From NCBI GenBank assembly GCA_964017125.1, contig OZ024911.1:39749728-39813727 (forward strand): 64,000 nt of DNA, read 5' to 3'. Below the pieces are notes generated by a model. That model made no database searches. It was not told the DNA's origin and saw only the letters and a list, made by a program, of their open reading frames with translations. The stretch is from Flabesymbios commensalis (taxonomy: Eukaryota > Annelida > Polychaeta > Terebellida > Flabelligeridae). A program made the translations under genes and the position numbers. Shown in pieces: positions 24,859-37,689 of this stretch (the first letter of the stretch is position 1; each line of letters begins with the position of its first letter).

Positions 24859-25307
24859 AGCAATATCTTGATTCTCAGGGAGCGTTTTTTATTCCAGAGT
24901 TTCGTTAACCCGCTATATATCTGGGGTGATACATAATAACACCCACACCTTGATTTATAAAGTCTCATCACTAATTAATAAAATTTTCAATATATTTTAT
25001 TGAGTCAATGTTTCAGATTAGATTTCTATAGGCTCGCTTTGACATGTTGAAGAAGAGGGAGTCAATGCTAGACGCTGGCCAGGAGAGGAAGAGGTGATGA
25101 CCAGTATTTGGCAGTGTTGGACCGACGTTTCGTGTTGACTTTTATAAAATCATATTGTGCAGCAACGGCTACATATTTACATGTATTATAATCAGTCAGG
25201 CATGATAATATCTGATGACGTCACGAATAAGCTCCGCCCTGTAATATTACGTTTGGGGAAATCGATCCCAGTGGGGTAAAAGGGGGGGGGGGCGAACACT
25301 ATACTCT

Positions 25308-25544
25308 TTAACCCTTTAACCGCCGGTGCCGCATATATTCGGGGTTTCATTTTTTATCAGCACCATATTTTAAATATGTTAAAGATAAAATGTGACATCA
25401 ACCAGCAAGATTTGAAAAGATTTGACCTCCATTTTGTCAAAACTGAATAATTTTCACTCACTTGAAGTTGTGGATCGCGTCAGCAAAACACAACTTTAAG
25501 TGGGTGAAAATTGAACTTGAATAATTTGTGGGTTAAAGGGTTGA
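25308..25544. mobile_element. piggyBac-like MITE, shared with cassette 1
   Basis: TTAA then CCCTTTAACCGCCGGTG on the left; GGGTTAAAGGGTTGA on the right, with one changed TTAA base. It is better preserved on its left end than the copy at 16172. Confidence 0.8.
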
Positions 25545-26297
25545 AGAGTGATTTCAAATAAAATGAAAGATAACTTTGTCCGGAGTAGGTCTAAGGACTT
25601 CTTGGGCCTTTTATATATTAATTACAGCTACTTATTGATTATTCTTTATTGAATTCCCCTGTTTTAACAGATCGAATTCGTAAGACATTTCTCATGTTGT
25701 CTAATCTCAGAGATAAATTTAAAACTACTCTCACTTTAATTTATGATGTTATTTTGGAAAAAAACATCCCGAAAAAATACCGCACAAAGGGTGTTAGATT
25801 CATATAAAAAGAAAGTTTTTTAATCAAGCTTTTGATTAAATGTAATGGTTATATTTGTTTTGGAGCCGACAACCGATCTAGAAATTTATACGAATTCAAG
25901 ATGGAGTCTAAGATGGCCGGCAAATTTGGAAAGAATGAAAAATCTTTAAAATTTTATTATGTTCTGGGGCGATTTTTTCTTTGTCTTTCAACTGAGTAGT
26001 ACAGACGACCCTCTGTCCGTTAGGGGGGGGGGGGCAATATTTACTTGATTGCCACTGAACTAAACACAACTTACACCTGACAAAAAATTGATGGAAGCAC
26101 TCAACAACAGGGTTCAAAATCATAAAAAGCATTCTAAGTTTTTATCGCCCGAGAAAAATATTGACACAACGAAGTTTCAATGTAGTGTTGACTGCAGATA
26201 CTTTTTTCAGATTTGATTATATTTCTATTGGTTAGTACACCTCCAAAGTGGTTCTAAGTTACTCTCACCCACTAAACGTGAGAAAATCTGAATTATA

Positions 26298-26610
26298 AAA
26301 ATGAAATGAATCGGGCTTTAGGCCACCTTTGAGCACATATAGGCTAAATTAGGCCAGGAGAACCTCCTGAGGATGGTGAGATGATTGAGATGACGCTGTC
26401 CTCCAGACACAGGATTCGAAATTCGAGCCCTGGCGGTCTGAGGCCGAGCACGCTACCTCTCGGTCACGGAGGCTCCCCACAATACTGACTTGCACACGTG
26501 GATAAGGAAGAAACAATTTGGTTTCTTTCAAACCGCCGAGACCGGGAACCGAACCCCGAACTCTGGCGGGAAAGGTGGCGGTGCTAACCACTACCCTAGG
26601 GCCCCCGCCC
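26298..26610 (-). mobile_element. Dimeric-tRNA SINE inserted after cassette duplication
   Basis: The 12-bp target duplication ATCTGAATTATA flanks it (26286-26297 and 26611-26622). The empty site is present once in cassette 1 at 17113-17124. The 313-bp body has both tRNA-like units of the 6838 family, and the minus-strand 3' end has a CATTT-rich tail. The insertion is therefore younger than the duplication. Confidence 0.92.
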
Positions 26611-26779
26611 ATCTGAATTATAGCAACGCTCGTCTAACATCTTGTAATGGTATTTCTCGAGTCATTTTGACAGCAGAGTTCTCTTCGTCAAATTGACAGT
26701 TTGAAGCAAAACTGATGTAAATGAAATTTTACTGCAAATTGAAGAAATCGGTTCATATAACGATAAGGACAAAATAATA

Positions 26780-27725
26780 TACTAACGAAAATAGAACACT
26801 AGATTCAATAATGTTTTCTTTATTCTAATATTTACGTCAAACACTAAAAATATGAAAACAATAAACATGAAAAAATGGCAATTTACATTGCTGTATCTAG
26901 CTGCACATTCATAACAATAAATAGCGACATTCTTTAAAAAAAGTGTATATGGCAAAACCTGTAAATGGAAGATATTAAAAATTATCCCACGATGGCTGGA
27001 TGAATGGGCAACCACATAAAACTAATCCCAGGGATCCGCAGATGTAGAATTTTATTATAATATTTGATACAAGTCAGTGTTTTTTTATCACGGTCAAAGA
27101 TATATAAGCACTCGTGTTTATGCAACATAGAACTAAATGGAAATTTGATATCACTTGATGATCTGTGTTGATTCGAGACCATTGACTTTCAGAGATTTCA
27201 TGTGAATTTTATTTTTAAAGAATCAGGTCATTTTCGTCGACTTTGTAATTGAAATAGCGGCTGTAGTAATTCACATCTCAATGAAAGAAAATGAGAATGA
27301 ATACCTGGGAGTTAAGGGGTTAAACTGATAATAGAGATAATAGAACACTAGTTTCAAGATTATTATCTTTATTCAAGCATATACGCCACACACTAAATAT
27401 CAAACATAAACATGATTAATGGCGACATACATATATTGCAGTAGTGAGCAAAACAATCACAACAATAAAATGTGATATTCTCTTTGAAAGGATGAGTTGA
27501 AATGGCGAAAATTGTAAATGTAAGATATCAACAAATATTCCACGATGGCGGGATAAATGGGTAACCCCATACAACATATCCCCTGGATTCGCAGATAGCA
27601 CTTCATAATAATATTCAAACAGGTCAATATTGTATCACAGACAAAGATATAGAAACACTCGTGTTTAAAACAAAATAACCTAAAGCTAAGTTGCACATTT
27701 GAAGTCATTTGATTATCTGTGTTGA
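26780..27725 (-). repeat. Tandemly repeated 3' flank of gene C
   Basis: Two diverged units (about 27330-27725 and 26780-27180) share the gene-end motif (TGATGATCTGTGTTGAT or TGATTATCTGTGTTGAT), a CCACGATGGC..GGAT segment and a minus-strand AATAAA (27368-27373 and about 26823). Gene A retains only the distal unit, fused to its coding end near 17690. Confidence 0.7.
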
Positions 27726-28573
27726 TCAGAAACCAAAGTCAAACAGACTGTCAAATTCAGAAACATATGTTTCGGATACATGTCCCACATCTGACCACAA
27801 ATCACCAGAAGATGAATTTAGTTCAGAATCCAAAGTAAACGTTGAATAATCCTGTGCTTCCCTTTCTCCTGAGCTGTTTGGTTTAGTGACATCATTACTC
27901 CACCATTGTGATGACGTCATATCCAGAGGCTGATCGTTGACAAGACAGGCATTGACAGCAGCTGATAGAACGTCTTGACCATCTTCAGTCAAACGTGAGA
28001 AGAGGACATCATGGAAGCCGCTGTCCTTACTGTCTTCTGAATCATAAGGACTGAACAGTTCATCATCTGAGCATCTTACTCGTTCATCAACATTCATGTC
28101 AGCATTGTACACGTCACATGTTCTCATTGTGTTGTTAGATTCTTCATCAGAATAATATCCTCCACAATGTTGTGTTCTAGAATTATCTTCCACTTCTTGT
28201 TTTACCACAATATCCACGTCGTTTGACAATGAATGTCCTCTGAGTGGCAAGTCTGTCATTCTTAACATCTTGAGAGGTGTGTCATCGTCATCACTCACTA
28301 GAGGGCGTTTACTGGGATATTGAGGTATGACATCACCAAATGTTTGCTCATATTCAGGCACCAGGGTCCAGTAAGAACCTTTACCAGGTTGGTTTCTGTG
28401 TCGAGCCATTCTCCTAAAACACTTGTTCAGCGATAGATTGTGACGAATAGAATTCTGAAAACAAAAGTAAAATATTGTTATATTATTTTGGATTGAAATA
28501 CAAATTAAAAAAGTTAAAGTTATAGTATCACACTACTACTACACTACTACTACTACTTCTACTACTACTGCTG

Positions 28574-28654
<81 letters not shown>

Positions 28655-28973
28655 ATAATAATGCATCGTCTATTACCTTCCAGTTGACGTGCGTTTCACT
28701 GTAATAAGGGAAGTTGTTGATTATCCAGCTATAAATGTCAGCAAGTGTCAGTTTGTAATCTCCACATTCACGTAGAGCCATGTAGATCAGCTTGGAGTAA
28801 GAGAATGGTGGCTTGATCTTCTGGTTTGTTCTGTAATCTAATTCCGCTTCATTATATGTATCATTATCAGGAGTATGTGACACATGTAGATGATTGGTCA
28901 CCTCTGGTTTGGTTTCTATGGTAACCAGATGCTGTAGCCAGTCCAGGTTACTCAAGCTGTCGTCTAGAGCCAT
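27726..28973 (-). CDS. FoxJ1: FoxJ1-type forkhead transcription factor, gene C
   Basis: Exons 28973-28677 (99 codons, starting [14 protein letters not shown]) and 28454-27726, phase 0, with a GTAATA..TTTTCAG intron holding a CTA tract; 341 residues. Domain order is as in gene A: an N-terminal LDDSL..LDWLQ box, forkhead domain about 54-138 with intact helix [13 protein letters not shown], then an acidic Ser-rich tail ending DSLFDFGF. By eye it differs from gene A exon 2 at fewer than a tenth of residues and from D at about one in twenty, without indels. A start upstream in frame (29060) would add 29 residues but lies within the expected 5' leader just after the TATA box, so I prefer the ATG at 28973. 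An AATAAA is at 27368-27373. Confidence 0.88.
28532..28652. repeat. (CTA)n microsatellite in the gene C intron
   Basis: About 120 bp, interrupted by TTC and CTGCTG variants near 28558-28575. It is in the same position as the tract in gene A but shorter. Confidence 0.95.
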
Positions 28974-29072
28974 GATAGGTGACTGTTTTAGAAAGGTGAA
29001 CAGCAAAATAATATCAGGATAGAAGACTGGACAAGTCACAGCAGATATATGAGCATACACCCAGAAGACCTG

Positions 29073-29162
29073 TTATATACCATCACGATCTCGTGAAGGC
29101 GTCGTGAGCTCAGCGTGACCACACGAGATAATCCTTCTCAGTTAATTGTCTGTGGTCACGTG
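29073..29162 (-). promoter_or_regulatory. Gene C promoter: TATA box and E-box
   Basis: Minus-strand TATATAA at 29073-29079 and CACGTG at 29157-29162. Sequence and spacing match the promoters of A, B and D. Confidence 0.65.
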
Positions 29163-29794
29163 ATCGTGTCTATGGCGGAGGTGTGACAGCCAAGTGTGAC
29201 TTTGAACTCATTAGGTGGCAACGAGTTGTTATGACTAGATTAACTAACAGCTTGATGTTTTTTTTAATTACATCATTATTGAATACTAGTAGTAAAAAGT
29301 AAAATATGTAAATATACCCACTAAGTGATATATGTCTTATGTCACGAAAGTTTTCATAAAAACATTGCTTGTATGACCTAGATTTAGTCTCCATATTTAT
29401 TAGTTCAGAAAATAGCATAACATAGAAGTAGAAAAATTAGCATTTATGATTATTTTGAATGAGCAAATGTACATATAAGAAAAGAAAGTGAACATGGAAG
29501 AATGTAATATCATTATAACGTTATTTTGCATCGTATCGTAAAAACAAGTTAAAATACCGCATGCTACATGACATTTCAGAAATTGCTAATAATAAACGTA
29601 TTATGTACATTTTAATTTGAGACGCCTTGACAATTGATTTCTCAGATGTCTGCGACTTATTCTGCTGGACAGTTACAAGGGGTTTCACAAATTTAAGGCA
29701 TCGCTAAGTTAGGGTCAATAATTGTAATCAGTGAACAGGGTTACCAGGGTTAATAGTTTAAACGGTTAGACTTCTTTTGTAAGCCTTGTGGTGA

Positions 29795-30017
29795 TTAACC
29801 CTTCAACCGTCAAATTATTCAATCGGAATTTTCACCCACATGAAGTTGTGTCTCGCTGACGCGATCCACAACTTCAAGTGAGTGAAAATTATTCAGATTT
29901 GACAAATGGAACTCAACTTTTTTCAAATATTGCTGATTTATGTCACATTTTTTCTTTAACATGTCTAAAATGAAATGAAAATCCGAATATATGCGGCACC
30001 GGCGGTTAAAGGGTTAA
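29795..30017. mobile_element. piggyBac-like MITE, shared with cassette 1
   Basis: TTAA at both ends, CCCTTCAACCGTC on the left and GGCGGTTAAAGGG on the right. Orthologous to 19805-20028. Confidence 0.85.
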
Positions 30018-30369
30018 CAAGGATCACACACTTCATGACGAGGTGATGACAGGAAAGAGAATAATCTGACCAGACATTTAATGACGAGGTGATGATACAA
30101 AAAGATTAATTTTGTGTGTGGTGATTGATAGATTAATAGTGAACAATTCCCAATTGGGCCTATTAGTTGATCCTACAAGGAAACAATCGCATTTCTCAAC
30201 AAGCTGGTATACACGTTGAATAAATACATTTCTTCTTCTTCATTCACTTGAATTTGAGTTTCAGATGAATACAAAATCTTAAGGCTGAGTTTCAAATGTA
30301 TAACAAATCTTGAATCCGAATTTTACATGAAAAAAATATTTAAAACTAGACATTGCAAGATTTCTATTA

Positions 30370-30540
30370 TTTTTATAAAATTAGACTAATTTTCACTCAC
30401 TTAAAGTTGTTGATGGCGTCAGCGAGACACAACTTCAAGTGGGAGAAAATCCAATTAAATAATATGGCCGTTAAGGGGTTAACGGAATAAACAGGCTGAA
30501 TGCGTCAGAAAGCCTTGCCCGCACTGAAAGGGTTAATAAA
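30370..30540. mobile_element. Two adjoining MITE remnants, cassette 2 copies
   Basis: Counterparts of 20394-20564, with a foldback of CTTAAAGTTG and CAACTTCAAG and ends GGCCGTTAAGGGGTTAA and GCACTGAAAGGGTTAA. Confidence 0.6.
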
Positions 30541-31154
30541 TGTGTTCAATAGTTCATAAATGTCACAAATTAGCACCTGGTAGAAATGTAGCTGATACAG
30601 CTGATTTTATAGATACACAATAAAATAAAGAATTAAACACTTCAAGGTGTTAAAACGTCTATGAATGTCATTTGAAAACGTATTGATATTCAATAAATAG
30701 TGAATAAAAAATTCATTAATATGTTGAAAAGTTTATAAAAAATGTCACGAAGAGATCGATTACTAGATTTAACTCTGCTCGGTCAGGTGTGAAAAGGGTG
30801 GAGATAATCATGTGGGCATGCTGTTACCTTTTTTTGTTAACACTTTAAGTTCCCTTGTCACATTAGTGTATCACATGGCATATTTCAAATAAAAATAAGT
30901 AATTTCCTATAACATAACACAGTGTGATCTATTAAAAATAGATACCTTCAGAGGTGTCCTGTGATGTTATTACTATTTATTATTTTGGAGCCGTTTTCAT
31001 TCACTTTGCCATGGGAATTGCGGTTCTAGTATTTCACCGCCCAGAGAATAAAAATGATCTATCACATGCAATGTATTACTATTACTATTACTATTATTGC
31101 AATGTGATATGATAGCCATGATAACACTGTGCGTAAATATTAGTAGTGGACCTA

Positions 31155-31222
31155 AGCGGGACTCGAACCCGGTACCCCCGGGCTCTGCGTCAACCACGCT
31201 ACCAATGAGCTATCCCGGCGCC
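31155..31222 (-). mobile_element. tRNA-like SINE head, body deleted
   Basis: Counterpart of the head at 21721-21789 with GATAGCTCATTGGTAGCG and GGGTTCGAGTCCCGC. The 3' acceptor side does not pair with the 5' side, so it is not a working tRNA gene. About 310 bp present in cassette 1 are absent here. Confidence 0.65.
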
Positions 31223-31981
31223 GGCGTTCTTATATATCATGACCGTACTTTCATACCATCGTTCATGCCACAAACACTGGTGAAATCGATGTTCTAATAA
31301 AGAACCCATTGTCAAGTATCACAGATCTATTTTGTCAAGGTATGGTTATTTTAGATTAGTTTGAAACTCAGATTCCAGCGAATGTAGTTAGGAGTGAGCA
31401 CTTGATTTCTTAATATTTTTTAATCAGTTACGGTTGGAATTACTGACATAATTTTCAGTGTGCCATGAAAACGTGTGAGTTTGGAAAAATCTGGAGAAAG
31501 GCGGTGCATTATAAATAATAAGAGCTGCGAATTATTTAGGAAATTCCAACTCATTGACAATGTGACACTTTGAAAGAAAGTCCTTTATTGGATTTATTCA
31601 GCGCATATACACGTTTGTCGCTTCGTTGTGGGATTAACCAGTAGACAATACCGATACTTAGGAATGTGTGTTGTGTGTGGAGTTTTGTAAGATTTTTTTC
31701 TGTCATCACCTCGTGGCTTTATTGATCCTAACTTAGCGACCCTTTAAATACTGCCTGATTCTTTTGTGTCTACTTGAGACCATGAATAAAAGTAATTGTT
31801 AATGTTATTTAAATGGAAGTGTCTATTTACCCTGTCACGGGGTGTGCAAGAAGACTAAAACCCTTATTTAACCCGACAATGACAACCAATCAAAATCGTT
31901 CTTTCAATGCCCTGCTGTCAATGTTTGTTTTTTGGCGCTCATTCACGGAACTGAATAGCCTACACCAAGACCTTATCAAAA

Positions 31982-34900
31982 TGAACAGGTAAGTTATGCC
32001 GCGTAAAATAAACTTGTACAAATGTAAATATATCCCTGACTCCTGACAACTATTATCGCTTGCAACATTTACAAAAGATATGAAAGCTGGATTACTACCA
32101 AATATTATGTGAATTGGCAACTACACGTATTATCGTCCGTGGCCGCATTTGATTTATGCTAAATTTCCATACAAACAGTAGTCGCAACAGGTTTGATTAC
32201 GACGCCCGCTGTGCATTTTACATTGCTTAGTATCTGAGACATTTACCCAAGGTTACTTTATTGTTGGTCCACCGTCTACGACACTGGGCCAACATTGAAC
32301 CAACATTGGGTAAATCTATAGTCAACTTAATGACGGGGAATGTCGGCCGCAGGTCCAGGCGGGGGAGGGAGGGGCGGCCCCGTTTTTTTCGACACATTAT
32401 TTTAAAAAGCCACCTAAATCGGCCTTAGCATATCAACAAAAACTTGAGGGCCGGCACCAAGCCCCCCCCCACGTTTTTTATTAAATCATGAAAAACAACC
32501 TGGGCTAAATAACAATAAAAACTTTCTTATATAACCCACATAAAAACAAGTGGGTCATAAAGCTATTTCATTCTTCGTCTTCAACCCACATAAAACCACC
32601 CGGAATAAAATGTGGCCTACTTATTTAACCCACAACAAAGCATCCAGGCTAAATAACTATTTCCACATCAAACAACCCGGGCTAAATAACAATTCCAACC
32701 TTCTTATTTAACCCGCAATTAAGAATCCAGACTATATACCTATTTCAACCTTCGTATTTAGCCCACAACAAAGCATCTGGGTTATAAACGTTTACAGCCT
32801 TCTTATTTAAGCCACAGAAAAGCAGCTGGGTAATAGAGAACTATCTCAACCTTCATATTTCATCCACACAAAATCCACCGGGCTAGATAATTATCCAAAC
32901 CTTCTTATTTATCCCACAGAAAATCACATACTGGGCTATTTACCTATTTGAACCTTCTATTTAACCCAAATAAAAGGTAGTAGGTTTTATATCTTTTCAA
33001 CCGACATATTTAACCCACAGAAACATCCCGGGCTAAGTAACAATACAAACTTTCTTATATAACCCACATAAAACAAGTGGGTTATAGAGCTATTTCAATC
33101 TTCGTCTTCAACCCACATCAAATCACCGTGAATAAATAACTATGTCAACCTATGTACCTATGTACTTATTTAACACACAACAAAGCATACAGGCTAAATA
33201 ACTATTTTCTCACCAAACAACCCGGGCTAAATAAAAATTCCAACCTTCTTATTTAACCCGCAATTAATAACCCAGATTATATACCTATTTCAACCTTCGT
33301 ATTTAGCCCACAACAAAGCATCTGGGTTATAAACATTTACAACATTCCCATTCAACCCACAGAAAAGCAGCTGGGTAATATATAACTATCTCAACCTTGA
33401 TATTTTATCCACACCAAATCCACCGGGTTAGATAACTATCCCAACCTTCTTATTTAGCCCACAGAAAATCACCTACTAGGCTATTTAACTATTTGAACCT
33501 TCTATTCACCCCAAATAAAAGCAAGTAGGTTTTAGGCCTATAACTTTTCAATCGACATATTTAAAGGTACCCAGATTAAAAAAATAATATGTTCTATTTG
33601 TGTTACTCTACATAATAAAATTGTTAAAATTTGATTTTTTTAGTTTTAAACATGTTCAAATTATTTTTTTTATTTGATATATTTCTATTTCTCGCTAAAT
33701 AGGGATAACAATTGTGTAAATGGGGCGTTTCTGTGATGAACGTCAAAGATTTCGTCACATTATATTTACACAAATGTTCATTTATGGTAACATTAAGAGT
33801 ACCAGTTCACATGTACACCCCATTTTCAATAATAATTTGCTATCCTGAAATTTTTGTTCCCATGATAACCAGATAAAAGCATTTCTCACAATGTTATAAA
33901 CGAAAATGTTTATAAACGAAAAGCAGCTGGGTAATATAGAACTATCTCAACCTTGATATTTTATCCACACCAAATCAACTGGGTTAGATAACTATCCCAA
34001 CCTTCTTATTTAGCCCACGAAAATCACCTACTGGGCTATTTTCACACTAAACAACCCGGGCTAAATAACAATTCCAACCTTCTTATTTAACCCGCAATTA
34101 ATAACCCAGATTATATACCTATCTCAACCTTTGTATTTAGCCCACAACAAAGCATCTGGGTTATAAACATTTACAACATTCCCATTTAACCCACCGAAAA
34201 GCAGCTGGGTAATATAGAACTATCTCAACCTTGATATTTTATCCACACCAAATCAACCGGGTTAGATAACTATCCCAACCTTCTTATTTAACCCACAGAA
34301 AACATCCCGGGCTAAATAACAATACAAACCTTCTTATATAACCCATATAAAAGAAGTGAGTTATAGAACTATTTCAATCTTTGTCTTCAACCCACATCAA
34401 ATCACCGTGAATAAATAACTATGTCAACCTATGTCCTTATTTAACCACAACAAAGCATCCAGGCTAAAAAACTATTTCCACATCAAACAACCCAGGCTAA
34501 ATAACAATTCTAACCTTCTTATTTACCCCGCAATTAATAACCCAGACTACATGGTATATACTTATTTCAACCTTTGTAGCTTCCAGACCACAGAAAATAT
34601 ATTTAACCCAAACAAGAGCAGGTAGCTTTTATAGCTTTTCAACCGACATATTTATTTAGCCCACAGAAAACAACCCGGGCTAAACAACAATTCCACTCTT
34701 CTTTATGCCTACACATAATAAAGCATCCAGACATATTTTAACCTTATTTAGCCCACTACAATGCACCTGGGTTTTATAATATTACAACCTTCTTATTTAA
34801 CACACAGCAAAACAGCTGGGTTTCAGAATGATTTTCCAATCTTGATATTTAATCCACAACAAATACACCGGGCCAGATAACTATCCCAACCTTCTTATTT

Positions 34901-35670
34901 AACCCACAGAAAATCACCTGGGCTATTAAACTATTTAAACCTTATTTAACCTACAGGAAAAACAGCTGGTTATAGAAATATTTTCGTATTTAATCCACAC
35001 CAATTCCATTGGGTTAAATAACTATTCCAACCTTTCTTATTTAAACCACAGAAAAGCAGCAGGGTTATTTCAACATGTCTGAGCAAGTTAATCTACAGTA
35101 TATCTGGTGCAAAATGCTCGCTATGAGCGCTAGAACATAAATTGTTGTTGCTACACTGTACACCTACGTAGCAGAATTGCGTTCTCGTAATGATTAAATT
35201 GCGCTATAGTGATATTTGTTTTTGTTTTCTTTGTACAGGATAAAGGTACAGCGATACAATCATTCTCCTGGAGACACGATTGCCCCGTGTACAGATGATA
35301 CAGTAGTGTATGAGAGATAAATGTAGGTATGACTATGTACCTAATTTATGTGTTACCCAATACATATTTAAGATCTTGTATTTATTATATTGTAATTTTT
35401 TTTTCAACATATTGAATGCAAATTTTAAATTTAATCACAACGAATAGAACATATTAAAAAAATAATCATGTTTCATTGATCCACTCATTATTTTATTTTC
35501 AGCGAGACGCCAGTGGTTTTAGAAGAATATATATGGACACTCTATATGAACACTCAAAGTCACTGGCTATTTTTGTTTTATCTGTGTAAGAAACATAAAC
35601 AAGATCTACATTATTTTATGTGTAATATGGTTTTCTTCGTGTTTAAAATTTAATAAATGCAATTGCAACA
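31982..35670 (+). ncRNA. Possible three-exon transcript inside the 11.2-kb element
   Basis: ATGAACAG|GTAAGT (31982-31995) looks like a short first coding exon with a perfect donor. A strong acceptor (pyrimidine tract, TTTGTACAG) precedes 35240; an exon could run to about 35327 (TGTAG|GTATGA). Another acceptor (TTATTTTCAG) precedes 35504, and AATAAA lies near 35651. Joining exon 1 to exon 2 gives a frame of only 29 codons, starting MNRIKVQRYN. The splice signals are better than chance would suggest, but there is no family match and no RNA evidence. Confidence 0.2.
32500..35080. repeat. Minisatellite of roughly 50-bp units
   Basis: Around fifty diverged units with the core CAACCTTCTTATTTAACCCA, CAGAAAATCACC, TGGGCTAAATAACTATT. 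Groups of units recur in the same order (near 32510, 33030 and 34310), giving a higher-order pattern. A non-repetitive 340-bp stretch (about 33565-33910) interrupts it. Confidence 0.9.
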
Positions 35671-36758
35671 TTTGTAATTATTATTATCTCATCATTACCT
35701 TTATAATTGAATGTGTTCACATGGTCGCAGAGTGACACAAAAGTTATCCACAAAAAGATTACCTACATCTTGTCTGTACATTATCAAATTCTCTAGTAGC
35801 TATACTGACTACCATAATATCGTTCCGGGACAATTGTAGACAAAACACTAAATTCTAATACTTCCATTTGTATCAATTAAACAGGATAGTAGGCCTACCC
35901 CCTACACTTTTCGCCACCCAATAGAATACTAGTAAATGTACACAGTAGTAAAATACAGAAAATATGTGCCCCTGAGACCTATGAGGCGAAAATGAATGCA
36001 TCTCTGCCAAGTAGTTTAATTGACAATCACTACAAATCATTACGCTATGACCAAAACCTTTTCATTTCGTCCTCAGGCAGGTAAGTGCCTACAGACAAAA
36101 GTATGAGGAATACGGACTAGCGGTACTTGGGATTACGCGTTCACAAAGTATTTTTGACTTTTTGGAAAAAAACAAATTCACCATACATTCTATAGTTCCT
36201 CAAATATTATTATAAATAAGTATAATTAACATAATGCTATTTTAAAACTTTTTGGTAAATCATAAATGGTACCTTGGATAAAGGCAATAATAACTTAATT
36301 TAAACAACCGATGATAATAGTGTTCACTTTGCCTTAATCAGTCTTAATACAAGGACAAATTGAACAGATTGTTACTACTTCCAGAAACAATAGTCGTCAC
36401 AGACAGGAGGAGGATAAACCATGGGCCTACTCATAAAACAGAAGGCGAATAATATAAATTAATTCACAAATATGTATTTTTTTGTTTATAACTAAATGTA
36501 ATAATGATAACAGTAATTTGAAACATGTATTGCAGTTATATCGTGCGCTCACTATGTGACCTCAGGAAAAAGTCATCGCCATGGAGTGGTATAAAAAAAA
36601 ATATACTTTAGGACTAAAATCAGATTTAACCCATCAACATTGCCTAGTTGAAAACAGGTCAGACGTTTCACTAACTTATTAAAAATATTCACTTTTGATG
36701 GCCCACATACCTTAGAACGTTGGCAAAATAAATATGAATTCATTAATGTCTAGATGGT
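35081..36758. other. Non-repetitive part of the 11.2-kb element
   Basis: Holds the candidate exons described at 31982-35670; otherwise AT-rich with no recognised gene. Confidence 0.4.
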
Positions 36759-36965
36759 TTAACACTTACAATGCTGAAATATTTGCGTATCAATCATGGA
36801 GACCAAAGAGTTGTTCCAATTTGAAATCATCACAAATAGCTCAGTTAGCTCTTTCTGCTTCATTTGAATATATATGTTATGGGTCTATGGTCATTACAAT
36901 TTGATAAATCCTTCAGCGCGGGGGTCGTTTACGTCTAAAGACAGTCCCCGCACTGAAAGGGTTGA
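36759..36965. mobile_element. Diverged piggyBac-like MITE
   Basis: The left end is TTAA with CACTTACAATGCTGAAAT and the right end CCCCGCACTGAAAGGGTTGA. It is a relative of 10752-10998 and 62312-62559, nested in the 11.2-kb element. Confidence 0.65.
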
Positions 36966-36979
36966 GAATGATTTAGGGA

Positions 36980-37440
36980 AAATATCACGGTAAAATATAA
37001 GCTCCGAGCGTCCCCACCATAGCGGTATAGTGGCCAAAAGTAGACAGTATGTCAAAGCTAGTAGGCTATAGACTAAACCAACTGAGAAGTTTCGCTCACC
37101 GCTCAATAATATTTACCTTGACGACCCCAACCTTAGAACCATACTGCGCATGCGGGTGGTCCTACGACATGTGTTCAGTAAATGATGACGACTCGCCTTC
37201 TTTAATATTGGGTGGTCGGCGTTGCAGATGCTGAAATGCCTACTGGTCGTGTTCGCTGGGAAGAGACGGATGGAGGGAATAATGTAGGTGGGTCGTTGTG
37301 ATTCGCTGAGTAAACATTTAGGGCGCCTAATACAAAGACAGGCATGCGCAATAAGGTCAACTTCGACAGGGGTGGGTCTATCGCAACGTAAATATTTTGA
37401 TTCAGTGAAGTATAGCAACCCACCAACTTTAAATCATAAC
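36980..37440. promoter_or_regulatory. CpG-rich patch with NRF1-like sites
   Basis: Clearly richer in CpG than its surroundings. ACTGCGCATGCGGG (about 37142-37155) and GGCATGCGCAAT (about 37341-37352) match the NRF1 palindrome TGCGCATGCGC in whole or part. Open frames of 61-101 codons overlap it but match nothing known. A promoter role is inference. Confidence 0.3.
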
Positions 37441-37601
37441 TGACATGTGAGTAGACTGAATAATAATCGGATAGGATAGATTATTTTATAGGCCTACACA
37501 CATACTTGACCTCGCTTAGTATTGGTTAGTTTTGATAATATTATGTAATATAACATAAAAAACACTTAATCATCATATTCCTGGTTAATATCAGAAGAGT
37601 G

Positions 37602-37638
37602 GACAGGCATGTACATCGATCGAGAGATTATCCACAGT
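37602..37638 (+). repeat. Left arm of internal inverted repeat
   Basis: GACAGGC.TGTACATCGATC..GAGAT.ATCCACAGT. The complement lies at 42594-42630 with about five mismatches. The pairing continues inward through CGAAATAAACATAT.CAGTGTGTA.CAAGCCCCG (about 37661-37695 and 42483-42520). Confidence 0.8.
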
Positions 37639-37689
37639 GCAGAAGCATTTATTATTTATTTCGAAATAAACATATTCAGTGTGTAACAA

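Noticed and set aside
26349-26696. Short proteins on both strands (87 and 68 residues)
   Set aside because: Both lie over the SINE inserted at 26298-26610 and recur at other SINE copies.
37113-37426. 101- and 74-residue minus-strand frames in the CpG-rich patch
   Set aside because: Overlapping frames of similar length without family resemblance; GC-rich sequence lengthens random frames.
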